64,000 bases of DNA from Levilactobacillus tangyuanensis (GTDB taxonomy: Bacteria > Bacillota > Bacilli > Lactobacillales > Lactobacillaceae). The notes under the pieces were generated by a model. The model saw only the letters and a list, made by a program, of their open reading frames with translations, was not told the origin of the DNA and made no database searches. Below are positions 25,535-33,888 of this stretch, piece after piece (within the stretch, counting starts at the first letter, position 1; the number at the start of each line of letters is the position of its first letter). Made by a program: the position numbers and the translations under genes. The stretch spans positions 186,001 to 250,000 of the forward strand of contig NZ_RHOA01000002.1 in assembly GCF_003946545.1 (NCBI RefSeq), in the 5' to 3' direction.

Positions 25535-26188
25535 TTAGTATTTGTAGTTAAAGTTCTTAACCATCGTGTTGGATAAGGTGGTTGCGTAAGAAGTCGCAAT
25601 TTGCTTAACTTGGGCATCCGTCAAACCAATGCCTTCGTACTTCTTGGTTTGTTGCTTGATCATTGCTGGCTTAACGTACTTCTTGGAATAGCTAGCCGCT
25701 GGGCTGGCCTTAACCTTGGAATAAGTGTAAGTCTTACCGGAGGTTGCTAAACGCCGGTTCGTCTTGTTACCACTCAGCTTCGTGCTAAACTTGGAAGCTG
25801 ACTTCTTGGTTAATTTAAAGGTGTAATTGGTCTTACCAAGTGACGTGGTAGTCTTGCCATTTGTCGTCTTGAATTGCATCAGCTTGTACTTGGTGGTCAA
25901 CGTGCGACCGTTCTTGCTGATCTTCATTGATGAAGGCACACCGTACTTCACGTTGGCACTGGTTCCGTTGAAATCACCGAGGATTAAAATGGTTCCAGTC
26001 TTCTTACCAGACTTAACGGTTTTGAAATAAAAAGCGGATTTGGATTTAGCACTCTTGTAATACCGCTTCAGGTCCGTTTTCGTAAAAGTTGGTTTACTCT
26101 TCGCACTGGCAACAGTTGGTGAAAGTACCCCACCGAATGTTCCTAAAGCCAATCCGACTAACCCCAGTTTTACCACTAATCGTTTCAT
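25535..26188 (-). CDS. Hypothetical secreted protein (217 aa)
   Basis: I do not recognise a family. The protein has a signal peptide (about residues 1-28, ending ASA), then a Lys/Thr/Ser-rich beta-strand-rich body with repeated FKTTNGKT- and KTYTYSK-like stretches and no Cys, and ends in Lys-Tyr. It should be a basic extracellular protein held to the wall by charge. Start ATG 26188 lies 9 nt after AAGGAGG; an ATG two codons earlier is too close to that site. It stands alone with its own terminator. Codon use is biased to preferred codons, consistent with strong expression. Confidence 0.7.
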   Translation of the reverse strand: MKRLVVKLGLVGLALGTFGGVLSPTVASAKSKPTFTKTDLKRYYKSAKSKSAFYFKTVKSGKKTGTILILGDFNGTSANVKYGVPSSMKISKNGRTLTTKYKLMQFKTTNGKTTTSLGKTNYTFKLTKKSASKFSTKLSGNKTNRRLATSGKTYTYSKVKASPAASYSKKYVKPAMIKQQTKKYEGIGLTDAQVKQIATSYATTLSNTMVKNFNYKY

Positions 26189-26267
26189 GACCATAATCCT
26201 CCTTAAAATTCATCCTGTACACATTTTATAGTGCCACTTTATATCTTAATTTGCAAGTTCTCCGCCC

Positions 26268-27083
26268 TTAGGACAGGAGTTCAGAAAATGCCTGTTGCAA
26301 GTAACCCGCTACCCCGGCATGATTATTATCCTCGGTCGTAATGTGCGTTGCCACGGCCTTAACCCCTGGTTGGGCATTAAGCATCGCGACACCATCTCCG
26401 GCCGCCTTAATCATTCCGAGGTCATTCTCGGCATCACCAAAGGCCATCAGGTCTTCGAAGTCCCAGCCAAAATGCGTCAACAATTGGGCTAAGCCCACGG
26501 ACTTATCCATGTCGGCCGCTAGGAATTCTAAGATTTGCGGTTGCGAACGGACCACGTGATAACGATCCTTAAGGTCCGGGGTCAATGCCATAACGGCCTG
26601 GTCTAAGATGCTGGCCTTAGTGGCCATGACAGCCTTACTAAAGAGGTGGTCTGGCAAATTACCAAAGGCCTTGGGCGTGAAGTCCATGGGTGCTCGCAAC
26701 ATATCATGATAAATTGAAGGAACTAAATCCGTGACAGGATAGACCTGCTCGAAATCCAACACGTCTAAAGGGTAGCCCTGAGCCTTGGCGAAATCAAACA
26801 GGGGTTCAAAGTCATGCCGACTCAAGCCACTCTGTGCCAAAGGTTCCTTTGTGTTGTTTTGAATAACTAAGGCGCCGTTAAAGGTAATGGTGAAGTCGTC
26901 AGCAGTCGTCAGGCCTAACTGCTCCAGGTATCCCCAGATCGCATTGATCGGCCGGCCAGTACACAAGACCACCTTAATTCCAGCGGCGTGAAGCTGGCGT
27001 AACGTTGCCACGTTGGTTTCACTAATTGTTTTATCTGTATTAAGCAGCGTCTCGTCTAAATCGAGCGCAATCATCTTTGTCAT
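26268..27083 (-). CDS. Cof-type HAD phosphatase
   Basis: A 271-residue HAD hydrolase with a type IIB cap. Motif I is ALDLDETLLN (nucleophile Asp8, acid Asp10), motif II CTGR with Thr42, a Lys near KSVGLAQLL, and motif IV MAFGDAENDLGMI. This is the Cof/YidA layout of sugar-phosphate and flavin-phosphate phosphatases. GGAGG lies 13 nt before ATG 27083, slightly far; an internal ATG at codon 4 is possible. It lies 63 bp after the DUF915 gene on the same strand and may end that operon. Confidence 0.87.
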   Translation of the reverse strand: MTKMIALDLDETLLNTDKTISETNVATLRQLHAAGIKVVLCTGRPINAIWGYLEQLGLTTADDFTITFNGALVIQNNTKEPLAQSGLSRHDFEPLFDFAKAQGYPLDVLDFEQVYPVTDLVPSIYHDMLRAPMDFTPKAFGNLPDHLFSKAVMATKASILDQAVMALTPDLKDRYHVVRSQPQILEFLAADMDKSVGLAQLLTHFGWDFEDLMAFGDAENDLGMIKAAGDGVAMLNAQPGVKAVATHITTEDNNHAGVAGYLQQAFSELLS

Positions 27084-27146
27084 TATTCGTCTTTAGCCTC
27101 CATTTTCTTCTAGTTTACACGACTCATGCCGTAAAATAAACGGGTA

Positions 27147-27962
27147 TCACGATAAAAGGTCCTGTTGAATCAGTTCCGCAATCTGTTGGTTCTCCGGTAA
27201 ATCCGCGTGATTGGCGTCTGCACCGGTAATCGTCATCTGCGTGAAGCCCTTGACTCGGCCCTGAAAAATATACTTACCGCGGTTCACGCTGTCGAAGGGT
27301 ACAATGCCATCGCCCGTGAAGGTCTTGCTCCCGGCAATCGAGTAGACGATGAGTTGCCGCGGCAATCGGTCACGATCGGCCGTCAACTCTTTAAAGAGTT
27401 GGGTATCCTTATCAGGATCACTGACCTCCAGGTTAAATGGCGTGCCAATCGTCATCAACCGGTCCGCCTTGGCCCCGGTTTTCGCTAGATCATGCTCCAT
27501 GAATAGCGTTAAGACCAAGCCCCCATTGGAATGCCCCATCCCGGAAAAATGATTGAACTTATAGGTGGCCTGTAACGCCTTGAAGGCTATCGTAAACCAC
27601 TTGGCCTGCTTTAATATATTAGCATACCCATCACGGTGATTCTGAAATCCGACCACAATGTACGGCCGCTGGTCGCCGTGCCGGAGTTGCCCGCTGTATT
27701 TGAGATGCCCGTTTTCCATGACCTCAACCCGCAACAGGCTATGTTTATTCTTGGATGATTGATTCAACTGGTTTACCAAATCATTGAAGCGATTCTGAGT
27801 GGCACTTGAACCGGGAACCAAGAAGACTGGCGCCATCGGGCTACGATAGTCCTCACGAACGGCCGTAGCCTGATGGGGTTGCCAGATGAACCCCGGCAAA
27901 CACGCCACGAGCAGTAGGATAACCACGTTCCAGAGACCGGGCCTATGCATGAGTTGCCGCAT
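27147..27962 (-). CDS. DUF915 alpha/beta hydrolase, secreted
   Basis: A 271-residue DUF915 hydrolase, paralogous to the one at 22490-23248. A signal or anchor segment (about 10-30) precedes VFLVPGSSATQNRF, the oxyanion region. The nucleophile elbow is GMGHSNGG near residue 145, and a late His (DANHADLPEN) follows a FTGDGIVPFDS acidic motif. The start ATG at 27962 overlaps the end of the upstream EIIC gene by 20 nt and uses GAGGAGG inside that gene, so translation is coupled. Why a surface hydrolase is coupled to a PTS permease is not known. Confidence 0.83.
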   Translation of the reverse strand: MRQLMHRPGLWNVVILLLVACLPGFIWQPHQATAVREDYRSPMAPVFLVPGSSATQNRFNDLVNQLNQSSKNKHSLLRVEVMENGHLKYSGQLRHGDQRPYIVVGFQNHRDGYANILKQAKWFTIAFKALQATYKFNHFSGMGHSNGGLVLTLFMEHDLAKTGAKADRLMTIGTPFNLEVSDPDKDTQLFKELTADRDRLPRQLIVYSIAGSKTFTGDGIVPFDSVNRGKYIFQGRVKGFTQMTITGADANHADLPENQQIAELIQQDLLS

Positions 27963-29253
27963 GATCCACCGCCTCCTCCATCAATTGTCGCTGAGCCAAC
28001 TGCGTCCACTTCACGAATGGCCAATAGATCAGGGTGCAGAGGGCCAGATCAATCAGGGCCAGCCATAGTGCCGACCAGTGACCGCCCGTCCCCAAGTAGC
28101 CGATTAAGGGACCCGGTGTTCCGGTGGCCAACGGATAGGCCGCCGCCGGTACCCACTGCAATCTGATGCAGAGCCAACTCAGACTAATGCTGGCCAGCGG
28201 CGCCAGAATGAATGGAATGCCCAGGATCGGACTCAACATGACTGGCAGCCCGACCATGAGCGGTACGCCATAATTTCCCAACGTCGGCAGGAGGCATAGG
28301 CTACCCAACCGGCGTTGCGCCCGGTTGGGCCGGCAGAGGAACCAGGCCAACAATAAGGCCAGCAACATGCCGCTGCCCCCCATATTGGCATACACGCCGA
28401 TGACGGTGTGGACGGTCAGGGGATGGGGAATGACGCTCCCCGGGTGATCCATGACGGCCGCCAGGTTTTGGGCCGTTTGAACCGTCTCGCCTTTAATCGT
28501 AGCCAACGGACCCAGGACCCCAATCCACTGTAAAAGGCCACTAAGCGAGCTATAGCCAAACAGGCCCAACACGAAATGGGACAAATGAAATGGCCAATGC
28601 ACCAGCGTCAAGAAGGCACTGCTAAGACTGGCCTTTTGCGTGCTCGTCCATAGCAAGCCTCCCGTTGCCAACAAGACCAGCCAGACGCTGGTAATGGTGA
28701 CCGTTTGGCTCAAACTTTCTCGAACAATCTGTTCCCGCTGAAGGGCCCAACGGTAACCGTTACCGACGAGCAACCCCACCAGAATGCCAATCAGAATCCC
28801 CTGCGTGCCCAAATTAGTGGACACCCAGTGGACGGTATGAAGTGAAAGCACCGATGCTCGACTAACATTTAAAAATTTTAGTCCCACCACGGCGGTCATC
28901 CCGGCCAGCAACCGGTCGGCAGTCGCTCGGGTGATGGGCGCAACCAAATAAAAACTGACCGCAAAGGCCATAATAATTGCGGTAAATCCCAGGGTCCCCG
29001 CGCTAATCAGGCGAAGATACTGGCGCAACAGCTTCAGCTGAAATAACCAGTGGCTAACATTTAACGTTTGATAATAATACCCGCTCGTCTGTAGCCAGGC
29101 CTGGTCGATGAAGTCGGCAATACTGCCAATGAGCACCAACGGTAATGTTAACCGTAGGGCCCGATAGACGGCATTGAATTGTCGATTATGATGCAGCTTC
29201 ACATCTAAGTTGATTAGCCATTGGCCACAGCGCCCTACCTTCATTTCCAGCAT
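27943..29253 (-). CDS. Orphan PTS EIIC-like membrane protein (cellobiose/lactose family) lacking the NEP glutamate
   Basis: A 436-residue membrane protein of the PTS EIIC cellobiose/lactose family with about ten helices. LTLPLVLIGSIADFI near residue 33, YANMGGSGMLLALLLAW in the middle, and GLPVMLSPILGIPFILAP near 330 match EIIC. In active members the last stretch is preceded by NINEP, whose Glu contacts the sugar; here it reads NYGVP, so the Glu is Val. No EIIA or EIIB gene is nearby. It may bind another ligand or act as a sensor. GGAGG precedes ATG 29253; it sits between a HAD phosphatase gene and a coupled DUF915 gene. Confidence 0.78.
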   Translation of the reverse strand: MLEMKVGRCGQWLINLDVKLHHNRQFNAVYRALRLTLPLVLIGSIADFIDQAWLQTSGYYYQTLNVSHWLFQLKLLRQYLRLISAGTLGFTAIIMAFAVSFYLVAPITRATADRLLAGMTAVVGLKFLNVSRASVLSLHTVHWVSTNLGTQGILIGILVGLLVGNGYRWALQREQIVRESLSQTVTITSVWLVLLATGGLLWTSTQKASLSSAFLTLVHWPFHLSHFVLGLFGYSSLSGLLQWIGVLGPLATIKGETVQTAQNLAAVMDHPGSVIPHPLTVHTVIGVYANMGGSGMLLALLLAWFLCRPNRAQRRLGSLCLLPTLGNYGVPLMVGLPVMLSPILGIPFILAPLASISLSWLCIRLQWVPAAAYPLATGTPGPLIGYLGTGGHWSALWLALIDLALCTLIYWPFVKWTQLAQRQLMEEAVDHAATHA

Positions 29254-29344
29254 GCGCTCACCTCCGTTATCTACCTGCGATTGTATCGCGCCAAGGGACC
29301 GAACGAGCCAGCTGGAGATTCAGTTAGTGTGGCCGTCACGCAAA

Positions 29345-30169
29345 CTACTGACCGGCCTCATCAATCCAATGTTGCATTTGTTTCAAGACCACGCCATCAT
29401 CATGATTTCCTAGGTGACGGGGAATCTGTGCCAGTAGCTCGGAAGCCCCGTTGCCGACCACGAAACCCTGTCCGACCAGTTGTAACATGGCCAAGTCATT
29501 GCCGGAATCGCCAAATGCCGCCATGGCCTTTGCTGGAATTCCCCATTTTTGGCCAAGTAGATTCAACGCACTCGCCTTGCTAACGCCGGGCAGACTCACA
29601 TTCATTCCCCCAAGACCGCTACTCGTTGCCCACAGGTCCCCCGCGAACTGATGATTAAATGCCACAACTTGTTCATGAATATCTGAGCGTTTCCAGGTGA
29701 TATCTAGCTTCAGAATCGCTTCATTCACCGCCGTCAATCGCGGCACACTGGTTAATTGTGGATAGAAGACTCGCGAGGCGTGGAAACGTTCACTATCGGC
29801 GGGGAGTTCGGTATACGCCCGTTCCCGACCACAAGCGATGAGATAATTTTGGGCCATCATGGGCGACTCTTGTAGCCAGGCAACCGCCTCTCGCCATTGT
29901 GACTGAGGGATGGCGGTCTCCGACAGAACCGCCCCATTTCCGGCCACGATTAGCGCCCCATCCTCAACCACGAAGGTTAATTGTTGACGGTTCGTCAGGC
30001 TGCCAAATAAATCCAACACATGGCCATAGGGATCTCCCGTCGCGATGACTACGCGAATCTTCAGGTCACGACAGCGGCCTAGTAGCTGGTCAAAAGCCCG
30101 CCTGGGGTATTGTCCTGCATGGTCTAAGAAGGTTCCGTCTAAATCGGTTGCGATTACCTGAAGTTGCAT
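29345..30169 (-). CDS. Cof-type HAD phosphatase
   Basis: A 274-residue HAD hydrolase of the Cof class. Motif I is ATDLDGTFLD (Asp8/Asp10), motif II IATGDP with a Thr, and motif IV AFGDSGNDLAML near residue 215. The start is ATG 30169 with AGGACGC just before it; the 52 extra residues upstream in the open frame lack a ribosome site. It is the first gene of a HAD - EIIC-like - DUF915 operon (91 bp gap to EIIC). Pairing with an EIIC suggests sugar-phosphate dephosphorylation, but the EIIC is atypical. Confidence 0.85.
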   Translation of the reverse strand: MQLQVIATDLDGTFLDHAGQYPRRAFDQLLGRCRDLKIRVVIATGDPYGHVLDLFGSLTNRQQLTFVVEDGALIVAGNGAVLSETAIPQSQWREAVAWLQESPMMAQNYLIACGRERAYTELPADSERFHASRVFYPQLTSVPRLTAVNEAILKLDITWKRSDIHEQVVAFNHQFAGDLWATSSGLGGMNVSLPGVSKASALNLLGQKWGIPAKAMAAFGDSGNDLAMLQLVGQGFVVGNGASELLAQIPRHLGNHDDGVVLKQMQHWIDEAGQ

Positions 30170-30280
30170 GCGTCCTGATGCCTCCGTTCCAAGTGCTCTA
30201 GTAAAATCAATCATACCGGAAGATCCCCAATGACGGCAAGCTGACGTGCTTACAATTATTGTTATACCAACGATTGCCAC

Positions 30281-30318
30281 AAAAAAGCCGACCAGAATTG
30301 GACAACTCTGGTCGGCTG
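30281..30318 (-). terminator. Terminator of the first D,D-carboxypeptidase gene
   Basis: Minus strand 11-bp stem AGCCGACCAGA / TCTGGTCGGCT with a six-T tail. Confidence 0.88.
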
Positions 30319-30348
30319 AATTCATTTATTCACTTTACTTGCGACAGC

Positions 30349-31518
30349 CTAGTTATTCATGCTGCTGTAACTGTAGGCCTTGTTCATCAATGATTGGGTT
30401 TCCGTAAACTCGTTTTCATCGTGAAGAACCACCGTGATTACCCGGTGCTTGCCGGACTTCTGGCCAGTTCCCACGAAACAGTAACCGGCTAACGGCGTGT
30501 ACCCTGTCTTCAGGCCATCAACGTTGAGCGATGACTTGTAATACTTACGACCGGCCAACATATTGTTGTAGTTGTACGCCGTTTGGCCGTCAACGGTCTT
30601 GGACCCAATGGACCCATCGGTCAAGACGCGTGGATAATCCTGAATCAGGTGCCGGGCAATCAAGGCGACGTCCTTGGCCGAAACCATGTTGGCATTAGCG
30701 CTGCCGTAATTGTAGCCAAAGACCTTCAGATCACTGTTTTCGAGGCCTGATGCTGACACAAAGCTGGCCTTATCCAGGTTCCAGGCCTTGGCCTGGGCAT
30801 TCATTTGCTTAATAAACTTGGCGTTACTACCGGCAACCCATTGCCCCAGGGCAATCGCCGCGTTGTTAGAAGAATCTAGCAGCGCTGCATAGTACAGGTC
30901 TTGAACCGTGTACTTGTGGCCCGACTTAAAGACGAAGCCCCCACACCCGGCATCCTTGCTCATCGCAACTAGGCCGGCATCACTGGTCTTCACCACGTCA
31001 CTCCACTTACCAGAACCACTGTTCACCTTTTGCAAAGTTAAGTAGAGCGTCATAATCTTGGAGACCGAGGCGATTGGCCGGGCCGTGTTCGCACTCTTTG
31101 ACCAAACCGCCTCGCCAGTGGTGTAATCCATGGCAACCGCATTCTTGGCATACTTCAAGCCAAATGGGGCCGTCCCCTTAACCAGATAACCATGCCAGGT
31201 CCAGCCCTTGACGGACCCCGCCTTGTTTTGAACATAGTAATAGATACCCTTGGTGTTGCCGTGTTTCAAGGTCGCGTGCTTGGTCACGTACCAGGTGGTA
31301 TTCGGATACCCCTTCATTGTGGCCAGCTTCTTGCTGTGAGCCTTGTTATAGATGGCCCCAGCCGTACTCTTCTTGTGGTAGGCGGCCTTGGTCACATTCG
31401 TCGTTGAGACCGTGCTATAGGCCGCCGCATGGGCCGTAGCCGCGGTGCCCATCGTGCCACCCAGTGCCACCGTAAATAACAGAGCTAGAACGGCGCGCTT
31501 TGCTTGCATGATTTTCAT
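30349..31518 (-). CDS. Secreted D-alanyl-D-alanine carboxypeptidase with GW/SH3-like domain
   Basis: A 389-residue S11-family penicillin-binding protein. The signal peptide (about 1-32) is followed by a GW/SH3-like module (about 35-120, ending VKGWTWHGYLVKG) and the peptidase domain. Catalytic motifs are SVSK (Ser in IASVSKIMTLY near 162), SSN (DSSNNAAIAL) and KTG (DGLKTGYTPLAG). It trims the terminal D-Ala of peptidoglycan stem peptides. There is no C-terminal amphipathic anchor of the usual DacA type, so the N-terminal module probably binds the wall. GAGGAG precedes ATG 31518. The upstream gene is a close paralogue of equal length. Confidence 0.88.
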   Translation of the reverse strand: MKIMQAKRAVLALLFTVALGGTMGTAATAHAAAYSTVSTTNVTKAAYHKKSTAGAIYNKAHSKKLATMKGYPNTTWYVTKHATLKHGNTKGIYYYVQNKAGSVKGWTWHGYLVKGTAPFGLKYAKNAVAMDYTTGEAVWSKSANTARPIASVSKIMTLYLTLQKVNSGSGKWSDVVKTSDAGLVAMSKDAGCGGFVFKSGHKYTVQDLYYAALLDSSNNAAIALGQWVAGSNAKFIKQMNAQAKAWNLDKASFVSASGLENSDLKVFGYNYGSANANMVSAKDVALIARHLIQDYPRVLTDGSIGSKTVDGQTAYNYNNMLAGRKYYKSSLNVDGLKTGYTPLAGYCFVGTGQKSGKHRVITVVLHDENEFTETQSLMNKAYSYSSMNN

Positions 31519-31604
31519 TATGTACTCCTCGCTTCCCAAACGTTAAATCCTTCTTGCTCACCCTACCACGATCGCGAAACCCGACACAAGGTTCTCCGTC
31601 ATTT

Positions 31605-31621
31605 TGTAATCTGGTTGTAGA
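31605..31621 (+). promoter_or_regulatory. WalR-like direct repeat near the first D,D-carboxypeptidase gene
   Basis: TGTAAT-N5-TGTAGA, one mismatch from the WalR box, 90 bp upstream of the minus-strand start and in opposite orientation. Tentative. Confidence 0.3.
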
Positions 31622-31690
31622 AGACGACATCATCTCGTAATCCACCTTTTTGGCGCTTAACTAATCAGCACCTAACCAATAAAGACGACC

Positions 31691-31720
31691 AAAAAACGAC
31701 ACCGCAAATTAACGGTGTCG
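31691..31720 (-). terminator. Terminator of the second D,D-carboxypeptidase gene
   Basis: CGACACCG / CGGTGTCG stem with six T on the minus strand. Confidence 0.82.
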
Positions 31721-31738
31721 CTTGCCTAACCAATTGTC

Positions 31739-32908
31739 TTAGTTAGCCATACTCTTGAAGCTGTATGCGTGATCCATCAAGGATCGGGTTTCGGTAAATT
31801 CGTTGGCATCGTGCAAAACCACGGTAATAACGCGGTGCTTGCCGGACTTTTGACCAGTCCCGACGAAACAGTAGCCGGCTAACGGCGTGTACCCCGTCTT
31901 TAAGCCATCAACCTTGAGCGAGGCCCGGTAATACTTCCGTCCCTTCAGCAAGTTGTTGTAATTGTAGCAAAGTTGCCCATTAACTCGCTTGGACCCAACC
32001 TGACCATCCTGCAAGACCCGTGGATAATCGCGCATCAAATGACGCGCGATTAACGCCACATCCTTGGCGGAAACCTTGTTGGCATTAGCGGAGCCATAAC
32101 CATAGCCGTAACGGCGTAGGTCACTGTTTTCCAAGCCAGATGCCGAAACAAAGTGGGCCTTGTCAAGCTTCCAGGCCTTGGCCTGGGCGTTCATCTTCTT
32201 AATAAACTTGGCATTGCTACCGGCGACCCATTGGCCCAGCGCGATGGCCGAGTTGTTGGAGGAGTCTAGGAAGGCGGCATCGTATAACTGCTTGACCGTA
32301 TACTTATGACCATAGGTAAAGTGGAAGCCCCCATAGGCAGCACTGCGACTCATGGAAACCAACCCATGACTTTTAATCTTGATCTTCTTATTCCAGTTGC
32401 TGGACTTGCCATCAACCTTCTTCAACGTCAGGTAAAGCGTCATGATCTTGGTAACCGACGCGATTGGCCGGGCCGAATTGCCATTCTTTGACCAGACCAC
32501 CTTACCGGTGGATTCGTCCATAGCAACGGCTGCCTTGGCCTTACTCAACGTAAATGGTGCCTTCCCCTTCTTCAGGTAGCCATGCCAGATCCAGCCCTTA
32601 ATGTTGCCCTTACCGTTCTTGACATAGAAATAAATGCCTTTGGTCTTGCCATGCTTCAATGTGGCCCGTTGGGTCGCATACCACGTGGTGTTGGGGTGTG
32701 ACTTAAGGTTAACCACCTTACGCGTGTGCTTCTTGTTGAAGATGGCCCCCTTGCGACTCTTCTTGTGGTAAGCCGTCTTCTTAACTGACTGCGTTGAGAC
32801 GGTATGATACGTGGCCGCTTGTGCCGGCACTTGTTGACTGGCAATGCCACCCATGGTCCCGATAACGAGGACCGCCAGTAGGCGCGACTTGATATGTAAG
32901 TTTGCCAT
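31739..32908 (-). CDS. Secreted D-alanyl-D-alanine carboxypeptidase with GW/SH3-like domain (paralogue)
   Basis: A 389-residue paralogue of the downstream gene with the same order: signal peptide (about 1-31), GW/SH3-like module (about 35-120, ending IKGWIWHGYLKKG) and S11 peptidase. Motifs are SVTK (IASVTKIMTLY), SSN (DSSNNSAIAL) and KTG (DGLKTGYTPLAG). The N-terminal module is more Lys/Arg-rich than in its neighbour. The long C-terminal shared stretches show a fairly recent tandem duplication. Each copy has its own terminator, so they can be expressed independently. GGAAAGGA precedes ATG 32908. Confidence 0.88.
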   Translation of the reverse strand: MANLHIKSRLLAVLVIGTMGGIASQQVPAQAATYHTVSTQSVKKTAYHKKSRKGAIFNKKHTRKVVNLKSHPNTTWYATQRATLKHGKTKGIYFYVKNGKGNIKGWIWHGYLKKGKAPFTLSKAKAAVAMDESTGKVVWSKNGNSARPIASVTKIMTLYLTLKKVDGKSSNWNKKIKIKSHGLVSMSRSAAYGGFHFTYGHKYTVKQLYDAAFLDSSNNSAIALGQWVAGSNAKFIKKMNAQAKAWKLDKAHFVSASGLENSDLRRYGYGYGSANANKVSAKDVALIARHLMRDYPRVLQDGQVGSKRVNGQLCYNYNNLLKGRKYYRASLKVDGLKTGYTPLAGYCFVGTGQKSGKHRVITVVLHDANEFTETRSLMDHAYSFKSMAN

Positions 32909-32997
32909 GATAAAATCCTTTCCCTTCAACTATTATTAATATAACTAACTATTAGACTAGCACGAATGTCAGAGCCTCGACAGCGTTCAAAGGCCAT

Positions 32998-33014
32998 TGT
33001 AACGCGCTTGTGTT
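32998..33014 (+). promoter_or_regulatory. WalR-like repeat upstream of the second D,D-carboxypeptidase gene
   Basis: TGTAAC-N5-TGTGTT, one mismatch from the WalR box, 90 bp before the minus-strand start. The spacing from the gene equals that of the site at 31605. Tentative. Confidence 0.3.
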
Positions 33015-33131
33015 GCCCGTAATATTTTCGTAAAAAACAATTGCTCCTCTGAACCGCTAAGCGGATCAATCTAATGATTGGTCGGCCCAGTTGCAATCCG
33101 GGAACAAATTGGGTACGCTGGAGACAATTCA

Positions 33132-33212
33132 ATTGAACTGGGGTGCCGCATCGGCTGAGATTAAACCCATTGAACCTGCTCTGGTTAGTACCAGCGAAGG
33201 GAACGCGAACTT
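33132..33212 (+). ncRNA. TPP riboswitch (THI element)
   Basis: The conserved core is present in order: GGGGTGC (from 33140), GGCTGAGA (about 33153-33160), ACCC, TGAACCTG (about 33170) and CCAGCGAAGGGAA (about 33191-33203). A terminator follows 16 nt later, then ykoE. Thiamine pyrophosphate would bind and promote termination. Confidence 0.93.
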
Positions 33213-33227
33213 TCTGCGATCAATGAC

Positions 33228-33256
33228 CCCCACTAACTTGGTTAGTGGGCTTTTTT
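33228..33256 (+). terminator. TPP riboswitch expression-platform terminator
   Basis: CCCACTAAC TTG GTTAGTGGG stem with six T, 45 bp before ykoE. Confidence 0.88.
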
Positions 33257-33300
33257 ATTCGACGGTGACCCAGTCAATACCACATAGGAGGCATCATCTG

Positions 33301-33861
33301 ATGAAAGCTTGGCATTTACGCGATATTATTCTGGTAACGATTTTAGCAATCTTTATGGGTGTGATTTTCTTTGTTATCGGCCCGGTCTATACAATTCTCT
33401 CGGCAGCACTAGCACCGGCAGGGCTGCAACCCCTGGCGAATGAAATTCTCTTAGGCATTTGGGTCATGGCGGGACCCCTCGCCGGCTTCATCATTCGGAT
33501 TCCCGGTGCGGCTACGCTGGGTGAACTCTTAGGTGCCGTCGTCGAAATGTTCTTGGGTGGTGTCTGGGGTGCGTCTACGTTAATCTCCGGTGTCGTTCAA
33601 GGCTTTGGGTCAGAACTTGGGTTCATCCTGACTGGGTACAAGCGCTATAACTGGCTAACCTTGGTCATTAGCGCCTTAACAACGACCATCGTGACCTTCA
33701 CCTGGAGTCTGTTCAAGGAAGGTTACGCATCGTATCATCTGGGCTTCCTGGCCATGTTGTTCACGGTCCGCTTCATCTCCGTCTTCCTGTTTGGTGGTGT
33801 CCTAACCAAGCTCATCACGAACTTGTTGTCCCGGGCCCACGTCGTCAAGAATGTCCGTTAA
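33301..33861 (+). CDS. ykoE: ECF transporter S component for HMP/thiamine precursor (YkoE)
   Basis: A 186-residue membrane protein with five to six helices, the substrate-binding S component of the YkoEDC energy-coupling-factor transporter. LRDIILVTILAIFMGVIFF at the N-terminus and GAATLGELLGAVVEMFLGGVWG (split: GAATLGELLGAV, VEMFLGGVWG) in the middle are typical of YkoE. It binds the pyrimidine moiety of thiamine (HMP) or a related compound. AGGAGG lies 10 nt before ATG 33301. The TPP riboswitch upstream and tenA downstream confirm the pathway. Confidence 0.9.
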   Translation: MKAWHLRDIILVTILAIFMGVIFFVIGPVYTILSAALAPAGLQPLANEILLGIWVMAGPLAGFIIRIPGAATLGELLGAVVEMFLGGVWGASTLISGVVQGFGSELGFILTGYKRYNWLTLVISALTTTIVTFTWSLFKEGYASYHLGFLAMLFTVRFISVFLFGGVLTKLITNLLSRAHVVKNVR

Positions 33862-33888
33862 TTCTGCTGTCTGTTTGGAGGGTTGCTT

